Positions 31,530 to 39,389 of a stretch of DNA of 64,000 nt are shown here, one piece after another; positions within the stretch are counted from its first letter, which is position 1; each line of letters begins with the position of its first letter. Below the pieces are notes generated by a model that made no database searches, was not told the DNA's origin, and worked only from the letters and a program-made list of their open reading frames with translations. Source of the DNA: Mucilaginibacter celer (GTDB taxonomy: Bacteria > Bacteroidota > Bacteroidia > Sphingobacteriales > Sphingobacteriaceae); contig NZ_CP032869.1 in assembly GCF_003576455.2 (NCBI RefSeq), forward strand, positions 6,696,001-6,760,000, in the 5' to 3' direction. The translations under genes were made by a program, and so were the position numbers.

Positions 31530-33431
31530 ATGTCTAAAATAATTGGAATCGACTTAGGAACAACCAACTCCTGCGTTGCTGTAATGGAAGGCAACGAGCC
31601 TGTAGTTATAGCTAACAGCGAGGGTAAACGTACTACGCCGTCTGTAGTGGCTTTTATTGATAATGGCGAACGTAAAGTTGGTGATCCTGCAAAACGCCAG
31701 GCTATCACTAACCCTACAAAAACCATTTCGTCGATAAAACGCTTTATGGGTAACCAGTTTAGTGAAGTTACAAGCGAAGCGGCCCGCGTACCTTACAATG
31801 TAGTTAAAGGTGACAACAACACTCCACGTGTTGAAATTGGGGACCGTAAATATACGCCTCAGGAGATCTCGGCCATGATCCTTCAAAAAATGAAGAAAAC
31901 TGCCGAAGACTTTTTGGGTACTGAAGTAACTGAAGCGGTTATTACAGTTCCTGCTTACTTTAACGATGCTCAGCGCCAGGCTACTAAAGAAGCCGGTGAA
32001 ATTGCTGGCTTAAAAGTTCGTCGTATCATTAACGAGCCTACTGCTGCTGCTTTGGCTTACGGTTTTGATAAAGCGCACAAGGATATGAAAATTGCTGTGT
32101 TTGACTGCGGTGGTGGTACGCATGACGTATCTATCCTGGAGTTGGGCGATGGCGTTTTTGAAGTAAAAGCAACCGACGGTGATACGCACTTAGGTGGCGA
32201 CGACTTTGACCAGGTAATCATCGACTGGTTGGCTGAAGAATTTAAAAGCGACGAAGGTTTAGACCTGCGTAAAGACCCAATGGCTTTACAACGCTTAAAA
32301 GAATCGGCCGAGAAAGCTAAAATTGAGTTATCAAGCTCAGCACAAACTGAAATTAACCTGCCATACATCACTGCTGTTGATGGTATGCCTAAGCACCTGG
32401 TTAAAACTTTAAGCCGTGCTAAATTTGAGCAACTGGCTGATAGCCTGATTAAACGTACTATCGATCCCTGTAAATCGGCTTTGAAAAATGCTGGTTTAAA
32501 CACTTCTGATATCGACGAAGTAATTTTGGTAGGTGGTTCAACCCGGATCCCTGCTATCCAGGAAGCTGTTGAAAAATTCTTCGGTAAAGCTCCTTCAAAA
32601 GGTGTTAACCCTGATGAGGTTGTAGCTATCGGTGCTGCTATTCAGGGTGGTGTATTAACCGGTGAGGTTAAGGATGTATTGTTGTTAGACGTTACCCCGC
32701 TTTCATTAGGTATTGAAACTATGGGTGGTGTAATGACTAAATTGATCGAATCAAACACTACCATCCCTACTAAAAAATCTGAAACTTTCTCAACTGCCAG
32801 CGACAGCCAGCCATCTGTTGAGATCCACATATTACAAGGTGAGCGCCCAATGGCTGCGGGTAACCGTACTATCGGCCGTTTCCACCTGGATGGTATTCCA
32901 CCAGCACCTCGCGGTGTGCCTCAAATTGAAGTAACTTTCGATATTGATGCTAACGGTATCCTACATGTGTCTGCAAAAGATAAAGCTACAGGTAAAGAGC
33001 AAAAAATCCGTATCGAAGCTTCTTCGGGCTTAACTGATGCCGAGATCAAAAAGATGAAAGATGAAGCTGAAGCTAATGCTGATGCTGACAAAAAGGCAAA
33101 AGAAGAAGTTGAAAAACTGAACGGTGCCGATGCCCTGATCTTCTCGACAGAAAAACAACTGAAAGAGTATGGCGATAAGATCCCTGCTGATAAAAAAGCG
33201 CCTATTGAAGCTGGTTTAGCTAAATTGAAAGAAGCTTACTCAGCTAAAAACTTTGACGCTATTGAAGCTGCACAAACAGAGCTCAACACAGCGTGGACTG
33301 CTGCATCTGAAGATATGTACAAAGCTGCTGAGGGCGGTGCACAAGGCGCGCCAGCTGATGGCCAGCCAGGTGCAGGTCCGCAGGATAATTCGGATACAGT
33401 TACCGATGTTGATTTTGAAGAAGTGAAATAA
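31530..33431 (+). CDS. dnaK: Molecular chaperone DnaK (Hsp70)
   Basis: DnaK is 633 aa. The signature I-G-I-D-L-G-T-T-N-S-C-V, the V-F-D-C-G-G-G-T-H-D-V-S-I motif (Cys-Gly-Gly-Gly-Thr-His in place of the common L-G-G-G-T-F) and V-G-G-S-T-R-I-P are present. The substrate domain and a G-rich acidic tail ending T-V-T-D-V-D-F-E-E-V-K complete it. It folds proteins with DnaJ and GrpE, which are not next to it. No CIRCE-like inverted repeat is visible upstream. Confidence 0.97.
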   Translation: MSKIIGIDLGTTNSCVAVMEGNEPVVIANSEGKRTTPSVVAFIDNGERKVGDPAKRQAITNPTKTISSIKRFMGNQFSEVTSEAARVPYNVVKGDNNTPRVEIGDRKYTPQEISAMILQKMKKTAEDFLGTEVTEAVITVPAYFNDAQRQATKEAGEIAGLKVRRIINEPTAAALAYGFDKAHKDMKIAVFDCGGGTHDVSILELGDGVFEVKATDGDTHLGGDDFDQVIIDWLAEEFKSDEGLDLRKDPMALQRLKESAEKAKIELSSSAQTEINLPYITAVDGMPKHLVKTLSRAKFEQLADSLIKRTIDPCKSALKNAGLNTSDIDEVILVGGSTRIPAIQEAVEKFFGKAPSKGVNPDEVVAIGAAIQGGVLTGEVKDVLLLDVTPLSLGIETMGGVMTKLIESNTTIPTKKSETFSTASDSQPSVEIHILQGERPMAAGNRTIGRFHLDGIPPAPRGVPQIEVTFDIDANGILHVSAKDKATGKEQKIRIEASSGLTDAEIKKMKDEAEANADADKKAKEEVEKLNGADALIFSTEKQLKEYGDKIPADKKAPIEAGLAKLKEAYSAKNFDAIEAAQTELNTAWTAASEDMYKAAEGGAQGAPADGQPGAGPQDNSDTVTDVDFEEVK

Positions 33432-33450
33432 TTTTATTTCGATAATATAA

Positions 33451-33486
33451 AAGCCCGGTTTGGTTAGTTCCAGACCGGGCTTTTTT
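33451..33486 (+). terminator. Terminator after dnaK
   Basis: AAGCCCGGT and ACCGGGCTT form a 9-bp stem with a 14-nt loop, followed by a T6 run. Confidence 0.9.
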
Positions 33487-33507
33487 GTGTTGAGGGAATA
33501 TGAGGGT

Positions 33508-33788
33508 AGCATGGCGTAGAACGCGGCACCTACGGAGCCGAAAAATGTTGTGGTGAATATGCTATAAACACATGACTCCCATGGAGTCGCTAAGCGGATT
33601 GAAATATATCTTGATGCATTGTTGTGACTGATTGCTGCTTCAACCCCCGTAGAGGTACCGTGTTTATAGCAAACGTGAGGGATGTTTCTCGGCTCCGTAG
33701 GTGCTGCGTTCTACGCCATGCTGGCTTATAAATAATACATTATTGTTCAATAAAATCAAACAAATAATTCTCTTCAAATGGAATTTCG
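33508..33788. repeat. REP/BIME cluster of the RAYT, copy A with duplicated RAYT 3' end
   Basis: Bases 33508-33541 and 33689-33722 are 34-nt inverted repeats of each other with one mismatch (core CGGCTCCGTAGGTGC). Between them is CTATAAACAC ... GTGTTTATAG (33562-33671). The segment from 33562 to 33788 is repeated at 33815-34030. Its right end still encodes, on the minus strand, the last residues of the RAYT (E-I-P-F-E-E-N-Y-L-F-D-F-I-E-Q then stop), so copy A is a duplication of the RAYT tail and its REP. Confidence 0.8.
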
Positions 33789-33814
33789 GAGCCGAAAATA
33801 GTTTTCGCAACGGA

Positions 33815-34030
33815 TCTATAAACACTTGACTCCTAACGGAGTCGTTAAGCAAATTGAAATAAAAGCATTGCTGGTTTGGGCTTTAACCCCATGGGGGTAC
33901 CGTGTTTATAGCAAATATGAGAGAGGTTTCTCGGCTCCGTAGGTGCCTCGTTCTACGCCATGCCGGTTTATCAACAACAAATTATTGCTCAATAAAATCA
34001 AACAAATATTCATCTTCAAACGGAATTTCG
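33815..34030. repeat. REP/BIME cluster, copy B, including RAYT 3' end
   Basis: This aligns along its whole length with 33562-33788, sharing CTATAAACAC, GGTACCGTGTTTATAGCAAA, TTTCTCGGCTCCGTAGGTGC and CGTTCTACGCCATGC, with point changes and a few small indels. Its right end is the real 3' end of the RAYT gene. Confidence 0.8.
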
Positions 34031-34446
34031 AATTTCTTTAACAATCCCATATATTCCTGTTTGAATGTTTTTTTCTGATGATGGATTTCCTGGTTTTGAA
34101 CATAATTAACAACCAAATTGATATGCGAGTGTGAGTAGGAGAAAACACCATATCCTTCCTGCCATTTAAATCGTCTTCGCATCCACTGTTTACTATTAAT
34201 AAATTCATTGCTTTGCACCTTGATCTCCTTAACAAAATCGGAAATTAATATGGTTGGTTTAAAGCCTACAAAAAGGTGTATATGATCGGGCATGCAATTT
34301 ATCGCAATTAATTTTACACCGCGGGCTTGGACCAGCGACGTAATATATTTATGTAATTCCTACTTGTTATTTTTTGAGATGAGGCTCTCCCTGCCTTTAA
34401 CGGCAAAAACAAATTGAAGATAAATCTGTGAAAAGGTATTGGCCAT
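33982..34446 (-). pseudogene. REP-associated tyrosine transposase (RAYT), broken by an in-frame amber stop
   Basis: Read from ATG 34446 on the minus strand, the frame gives M-A-N-T-F-S-Q-I-Y-L-Q-F-V-F-A-V-K, then TAG at codon 29 (34362-34360), then stays open to 33982. Downstream are M-P-D-H-I-H-L-F-V-G with the HUH metal site, and the catalytic-helix region Y-S-H-S-H-I-N-L-V-V-N-Y-V-Q-N-Q-E. Without the stop it would be about 154 aa, the size of IS200-like Y1 transposases. The part after the stop can still start at the M-P-D-H codon (34293), leaving 103 aa. REP-type repeats flank it on both sides. Confidence 0.85.
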
Positions 34447-34523
34447 GGTTAGAATGTTCAAGCCAATATAATAAGGATTATTATCATTATGGTAATTTCT
34501 ACGGGAAAATCGCTTTAGCAAAC

Positions 34524-34606
34524 CGACGGTACGTGGCTCCTATGGAGCCCTAAAATTCGTTCATTTGTTGTTCTATAAACACGTTACCCCTCCGGGGTAT
34601 TTTTAA
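34524..34606. repeat. REP element on the 5' side of the RAYT
   Basis: GGCTCCTATGGAGCC is a 15-bp palindrome of the same type as the GGCTCCGTAGG repeats on the other side; it is followed by TTCTATAAACACGTTACCCC and a CCTCCGGGG hairpin. The remaining 34607-34883 holds no gene or strong signal that I can see. Confidence 0.65.
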
Positions 34607-34883
34607 CTTAGTTAACTATCGGATTAATGACACTTCTCAGATGGTTTCTGCCCCATTCCCGACCAACCGCCCAATCCACCCGATAAACTCCTATAATCTT
34701 TCGATAAACCCGTAAAATATTGATAATTAATGCTTTTTTGGCGTTTGCCGAATGCTTTGAGCTATTGGTCTATAAGTTTAAGGCGCTGGTATAACGCTTT
34801 TTAGCAGGTGAAAATAATGTTGTTCATTTGATCATTGAAATAACAAACACACAATATCAACAACATTTTAAATATTCAAAATC

Positions 34884-35270
34884 ATGAAAACCTCAATAAA
34901 ATTATCAGCATTATTTTTGTTATTAAGCGCAGGTGTTTTTGCTGCTACAGCCGCCAAAGCTGCCGATGTTACACCAAAAGCCAAAGAAGTTGTAAGCTTC
35001 AGCGTGTTGGGTAACGACCGCGGCATTAAAATGGATTTTGCCAAATCAGCTACCGGCAAATCATTTGTGCGCGTTTATAATAAAGAAAACGAGCTTTTAT
35101 TAAAGGACTACGTATCAACCAAAACCGATGCCGCTAAAGGCTATGTGTTGAGCGAACTTGCCGACGGTGATTATAAAATTGAGATTAAATCAAACAACCA
35201 GGTGGTTACCAAAACCCTGCACATTTACCACGATGGCGACCAGCAATCATTTTTTATTGTACAGGAATAA
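34884..35270 (+). CDS. Small secreted protein of unknown function
   Basis: The product is 128 aa. The signal peptide runs through A-A-T-A-A-K-A (cut near residue 27). The mature part of about 100 residues is a small beta-sandwich-like domain: V-R-V-Y-N-K-E-N-E-L-L-L-K-D-Y-V followed by L-A-D-G-D-Y-K-I-E-I-K-S, similar in style to the sorting or accessory domains found at the C-terminus of many Bacteroidota secreted proteins. Here it stands alone. It is a single transcription unit ending in a terminator. Confidence 0.7.
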   Translation: MKTSIKLSALFLLLSAGVFAATAAKAADVTPKAKEVVSFSVLGNDRGIKMDFAKSATGKSFVRVYNKENELLLKDYVSTKTDAAKGYVLSELADGDYKIEIKSNNQVVTKTLHIYHDGDQQSFFIVQE

Positions 35271-35290
35271 ACTGAGATAAGCATATAAAT

Positions 35291-35326
35291 AAAAACTCCC
35301 GTCCGGTTAGCCGGCGGGAGTTTTTG
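35291..35326 (+). terminator. Terminator after the small secreted protein
   Basis: AAAAACTCCCG and CGGGAGTTTTT arms pair around a loop that itself contains CCGG/CCGG. It is symmetric and probably serves the convergent gene as well. Confidence 0.85.
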
Positions 35327-35349
35327 TTTTAAGGGGAAAAGCTAAATAT

Positions 35350-36252
35350 TTAGTCCCAAAGTTTTTCGGGATATACGCCGTTGGCTACCAAATCAGAAAT
35401 GCTTTTCTGAACAATCGGCTTATCTTCTTTATAAGTAACGCCAAACCATTTTGAGCCGGTCGGGATCACCTTAAATGCGGCTGTACCATCTTTAATTAAT
35501 TTATCGGCAGCAAGCGGGATAAAGAACTCTGCTTTTGGATTGTTTTCGTTAGCAGCCACAAAATCCACAAACATTTGCTCACTTTGTTTAAATATGGCCG
35601 GAGTAAAGCCCCAGAAATTCATGGATACGCGGGTATCATTAGGAAGCGGATGCTCGCCAGTGGCGTCTTTGTAAGCTACGCTGCCGTCTTCTTTAAAGTA
35701 AACCTCGGTACGCTCGTTAATTTCAACCATGTTGCCCTCGGCATTAACCTCGCACACACCGCGCGATACTGAGCCGTAATCAGATAAAGTACGGTCAATT
35801 TGATAACCTACCAGCGAGTACAGATCATCTTTAACCTCGGTGGTTAAAAATTTGGCCATTTTCTCGAACGAATCATAACCATAATAATCGTCGGCATTAA
35901 TTACGCAGAACGGTTCGTTAACCTGGTTGCGGGCTGCTAAAACAGCATGGGCTGTACCCCATGGTTTGGCGCGTTCAATTTCTTTATCGATACCAAATGG
36001 CTTAAGGTCGAAGCTCTGAAATACGTAATCTGTTTCGATACGGCCGGCCAGCTTAGGTTCGAAGATAGCTTTAAAATTTTCGGCAAACTCCTCGCGGATA
36101 ATGAAGCTCACTTTGCCAAAGCCGGCTTTTATAGCATCATATATCGAATAATCAATAATGGTTTCGCCGTTGGGGCCAAAGCCGTCAACCTGCTTCATGC
36201 TGCCATAGCGGCTGGCCATTCCGGCTGCCAATATTAATAAGGTGGGTTTCAT
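35350..36252 (-). CDS. Sugar-phosphate nucleotidyltransferase-like protein
   Basis: The product is 300 aa. The N-terminus L-I-L-A-A-G-M-A-S-R-Y-G-S-M-K-Q is the nucleotide-binding loop of NTP-transferases, and F-C-V-I-N-A-D-D-Y-Y-G gives the metal-binding Asp pair. It lacks obvious extra domains such as a left-handed helix acyltransferase. It should join a nucleotide to a sugar phosphate or choline-type substrate. The exact substrate cannot be told from the sequence, and no pathway neighbour helps. Confidence 0.8.
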   Translation of the reverse strand: MKPTLLILAAGMASRYGSMKQVDGFGPNGETIIDYSIYDAIKAGFGKVSFIIREEFAENFKAIFEPKLAGRIETDYVFQSFDLKPFGIDKEIERAKPWGTAHAVLAARNQVNEPFCVINADDYYGYDSFEKMAKFLTTEVKDDLYSLVGYQIDRTLSDYGSVSRGVCEVNAEGNMVEINERTEVYFKEDGSVAYKDATGEHPLPNDTRVSMNFWGFTPAIFKQSEQMFVDFVAANENNPKAEFFIPLAADKLIKDGTAAFKVIPTGSKWFGVTYKEDKPIVQKSISDLVANGVYPEKLWD

Positions 36253-36354
36253 AAGATAGATCTGGGATATTGCTTAATGTGATTTACTGCTTACTGTTTG
36301 TTTATAAGGGGGAATAAAATTTTGCCTTAATTGTTTTACAATTTACGTATTTTA

Positions 36355-37470
36355 TTATTTGATATACCTGAAATCCTGGCCCGCTTTAATATTAAGCAGT
36401 GCCTCATAAATCATCCTGATCACGTTATCAACATCCTCTTTATGGATCATCTCAACCGTTGTGTGCATATAACGCAGCGGAAGCGAGATGAGGGCCGAAG
36501 GTACGCCATCATTCGAATAGGCAAAGGCATCGGTATCGGTACCTGTAGAGCGCGATGAGGCCTGGCGCTGGAAAGGAATCCCCGCCTTTTGAGCGCTTTC
36601 GATAAGCAGCTTATTCAGGTTGTTTTGCACCGCCGGAGCATACGACACTACCGGGCCTTTACCGCAGGCCAAATCGCCCTGGGTAATTTTATTGATCATC
36701 GGCGTTTGGGTATCATGCGTAACATCGGTAACAATGGCTACGTTTGGTTTTATTTTGTGGGCTATCATTTCGGCGCCGCGTAAACCAATCTCTTCCTGTA
36801 CGGCATTAACAATATATAAACCAAACGGAAGCGTTACGTTGTTTTCCTTCAGCAAACGGGCAACCTCGGCAATCATGAAGCCGCCGGCACGGTTATCCAA
36901 AGCACGGCCAACATAATACCTGTCGTTCAGGATCATGAATTCATCCTCGTAAGTGATTACGCAGCCTACGTGGATGCCCAATTTTTCAACTTCTTCCTTA
37001 GAGGTGCAGCCGCAATCTAAAAAGATATTTTTAAGGGTAGGGGCCTCTTCCTTATCGCCGGCGAGGCGTGTGTGAATGGCAGGCCAGCCAAAAACTGCTT
37101 TTACCACACCGTTATCGGTATGGATATTTACCCGTTTTGAGGGCGCTATCTGGTGGTCTGAACCGCCGTTGCGGATCACGTAGATCAAACCATCATTGGT
37201 GATATAGTTTACAAACCAGGAAATTTCGTCGGCATGCGCTTCAATAACTACCTTGTAATCGGCCTTGGGGTTTATTATACCAACCGCGGTACCGTAGTTA
37301 TCAACGTAATGTGTATCGATGTATGGCTTTAAATATTCCAGCCAAAGCTCCTGCCCCTTCCATTCAAAACCAGTGGGCGAGGGGTTATTGATATATTTTT
37401 CGAAAAAGGCGAGTGAAGTTTCGTTTACAACGGGATTATGCTGTGGGGCGTCAGTTTTCTTTTTAGCCAT
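36355..37470 (-). CDS. M42-family metallopeptidase
   Basis: The product is 371 aa. The dinuclear metal-site motifs of the M42 glutamyl-aminopeptidase (FrvX/PepA-like, tetrahedral TET) group are visible: I-E-A-H-A-D-E, A-L-D-N-R-A-G-G, A-V-Q-E-E-I-G-L-R-G-A (catalytic Glu pair), T-D-V-T-H-D-T and R-Y-M-H-T-T-V-E. It should be a cytoplasmic aminopeptidase cleaving short peptides. It is transcribed in the same direction as the nucleotidyltransferase but 102 bp from it. Confidence 0.9.
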   Translation of the reverse strand: MAKKKTDAPQHNPVVNETSLAFFEKYINNPSPTGFEWKGQELWLEYLKPYIDTHYVDNYGTAVGIINPKADYKVVIEAHADEISWFVNYITNDGLIYVIRNGGSDHQIAPSKRVNIHTDNGVVKAVFGWPAIHTRLAGDKEEAPTLKNIFLDCGCTSKEEVEKLGIHVGCVITYEDEFMILNDRYYVGRALDNRAGGFMIAEVARLLKENNVTLPFGLYIVNAVQEEIGLRGAEMIAHKIKPNVAIVTDVTHDTQTPMINKITQGDLACGKGPVVSYAPAVQNNLNKLLIESAQKAGIPFQRQASSRSTGTDTDAFAYSNDGVPSALISLPLRYMHTTVEMIHKEDVDNVIRMIYEALLNIKAGQDFRYIK

Positions 37471-37607
37471 GTTAATATTTAACCTGTTATGTTATACAGC
37501 AAATATAATAAAGCTGATGATATTGAGGTAAAATTACAGGGGATATAAAAGTGATAAAGGATAGGCGGCAACCCTTAAATATTATTTGTCTGAATCACAG
37601 GCAAACG

Positions 37608-37625
37608 GTCGTGAGGACACGACCA
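37608..37625. repeat. Isolated short palindrome
   Basis: GGTCGTGAGGACACGACC is a perfect 7-bp stem with AGGA loop. Nearby CGCAAGTCTTGTGTGATG and GCGTGACTTGTGTCGTG (37661-37707) repeat the word ACTTGTGT. The gap 37471-37859 has no gene. Confidence 0.45.
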
Positions 37626-37859
37626 CCGGGAGAGAAAAGAAAACCTTACCACATTTTTGGCGCAAGTCTTGTGTGATGGGTCAGCGCGTTGCGTGACTTG
37701 TGTCGTGTAGGCAATATTTTATTAAATCATCATTAAACGTTTTTAAAAATATTCAGTCACAATAATTGCATTTGCATGTTAGGATCTAAAAAAATGACTT
37801 GCTTTTCATGATGCATTCATGCTTATGTTTTACCTTTCGCAACTATTAAAACTACTAAA

Positions 37860-38756
37860 GTGAAATTGTTTAAGTTTATCATGGTACTGTTTGCTGCCGG
37901 TTTTTTAGCCTCGTGCAGCGTGCCCCAATATGTAAACGTTCCGGTTGATTATGCTCCTAAAATGCAGTTCCATACCGGCCGCACTACCATTGTGCTCATC
38001 AACCATTACCTGCCCGACTCAACCCGAACCCGCAATAAAAAGGTGCTGGCTACTTTTAAAGCCGGTGCTTACACCGCAATAAGCAATGTTGCGCTGCAAT
38101 TGCATGCTTTGCCGGGGGTAAAGGTTGTACAATTGGTCGATTCGGTAAATTTTGCGGCCAATACCGATTCGGTTAAAGCAATTGCCAAAAAATATAAAGC
38201 GCGCTATGTGCTTTCGTTTGAGGATTTTAAGGGCGAAACTGTTTGGGAAAGAGAATATTATAACGGGCAGCCTATGGTTTACCGTACCACGGTTATCAAT
38301 ACCACATTTTTGTTAACCGAAGCAAATGGCATTTATTTTAAAAAGCTGCAGGGTAAAGCCCCGGTTGAGGATGATAGCGCTTACGGCAGTGCTTCGAGCT
38401 TGCTGGCGCATGGCGGCCCGCTGTTTGATGCTATTAAAAACTCGGCTTTGGATGCCCTTAAAGATTATCTCCCCTATACCGATTATCACGACAGGCCGTT
38501 GTACACCAATGGCGATCAGCTTCAAACCTCGGTAGATTTGATTAAAGCCGGAAAGTTTGATAAAGCTTTCCAGATTCTGAACCCGCTAATTGACGGTGCC
38601 GATACCAAACTGGCCAGCAGGGCAGCCTATAACCTGGCTGTGGTTTACGAAGCACAGGGAGATATTGAGGCTGCGCTTGAGGTAGCCAAGATCTCCCAGC
38701 AAAAGCAACCTAATAATTATGCTAAGGCTATTATTGTTGATTTGATGAAGGAATAA
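37860..38756 (+). CDS. DUF6340-like lipoprotein with TPR
   Basis: The frame starts at GTG and encodes 298 aa. The lipoprotein signal ends at Cys19 (L-A-S-C). The N-terminal two thirds, with V-P-x-D-Y-A-P, K-K-Y-K-A-R-Y-V-L-S-F-E and Y-R-T-T-V-I-N-T-T-F, resemble the DUF6340 family of Bacteroidota lipoproteins. The C-terminal 80 residues look like tetratricopeptide repeats (I-K-A-G-K-F-D-K-A-F; A-A-Y-N-L-A-V-V-Y-E-A-Q-G-D-I-E-A-A-L). Function is unknown; it is probably bound to the inner face of the outer membrane. Confidence 0.7.
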   Translation: MKLFKFIMVLFAAGFLASCSVPQYVNVPVDYAPKMQFHTGRTTIVLINHYLPDSTRTRNKKVLATFKAGAYTAISNVALQLHALPGVKVVQLVDSVNFAANTDSVKAIAKKYKARYVLSFEDFKGETVWEREYYNGQPMVYRTTVINTTFLLTEANGIYFKKLQGKAPVEDDSAYGSASSLLAHGGPLFDAIKNSALDALKDYLPYTDYHDRPLYTNGDQLQTSVDLIKAGKFDKAFQILNPLIDGADTKLASRAAYNLAVVYEAQGDIEAALEVAKISQQKQPNNYAKAIIVDLMKE

Positions 38757-39159
38757 GCCGCTTTTCGAGGATCTCGTAATTAAACCCGTTTTTTGAAAAG
38801 AGCTGCCCCGTGTGGGTAAAACCGTATTTTAAATAAAAGCCGATGGCGGTATCACGGGCATTGCACCAGAGCCGGGTTCCGCCGCCTGTAATGGCGAAAT
38901 CGGTAATATGTTGAAGCATTGCCTTACCTATCCCCATGTTTTGCAAACCCGAATCAACTGCAAACTTGCGAAACTGCCAGTCATCCTCTTTTTTAAATAA
39001 GGATACCACGGCTATAATGTCATTATCCTTAAAGGCGGCGAAGTGGTAGCCATAATTATCCTCGTCCATCTCCATTTCATACAATTTCCTTTCGGGATAT
39101 AATACCCGCTGCCGTAAGCGCCAGGTAAGTTCGGGACGGATTTGTTCGATGGTAATCAT
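38731..39159 (-). CDS. GNAT-family N-acetyltransferase
   Basis: The product is 142 aa. The core V-D-S-G-L-Q-N-M-G-I-G-K-A-M-L holds the Q-x-x-G-x-G/A acetyl-CoA loop, and A-R-D-T-A-I-G-F-Y-L-K-Y-G-F is the usual late motif. The acceptor is unknown. Its 3' end overlaps the preceding convergent gene by 26 bp. Confidence 0.85.
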   Translation of the reverse strand: MITIEQIRPELTWRLRQRVLYPERKLYEMEMDEDNYGYHFAAFKDNDIIAVVSLFKKEDDWQFRKFAVDSGLQNMGIGKAMLQHITDFAITGGGTRLWCNARDTAIGFYLKYGFTHTGQLFSKNGFNYEILEKRLIPSSNQQ

Positions 39160-39165
39160 TTTTGA

Positions 39166-39385
39166 GGTAAAAGGATAAAGGCGAAAGGTAAAAGGTTTTT
39201 TTTGAAAGTGCTAAATTTTTAGCAGTGGGATATACCTATAAAGATTGAATATCAAAAAAAAAACGTCATTGCGAGGCACGAAGCAATCGCGAACTATACA
39301 GGGCGGACCTGCTAATCGGGGATTGCTTCGTGCCTCGCAATGACGTTTCTTGGTACAGGTGCCTTTAACCTTTCGCCTTTCACCT
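39166..39385. repeat. Nested inverted repeat: phrase arms around a family C element
   Basis: Outer arms: AAAGGCGAAAGGTAAAAGG near 39177-39195 and CCTTTAACCTTTCGCCTTT near 39362-39380 are near-complements. Inside, 39261-39349 is a family C element: AAACGTCATTGCGAGGCACG, then AAGCAATCGC, and the inverted GATTGCTTCGTGCCTCGCAA then TGACGTTT at the right end. The outer phrase also occurs once, without a partner, at 31334-31363. Confidence 0.75.
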
Positions 39386-39389
39386 CCTC

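Noticed and set aside
33664..33852. 62-codon minus-strand frame between the RAYT repeats
   Set aside because: It is the duplicated RAYT tail read through the REP; it is a repeat, not a separate gene.
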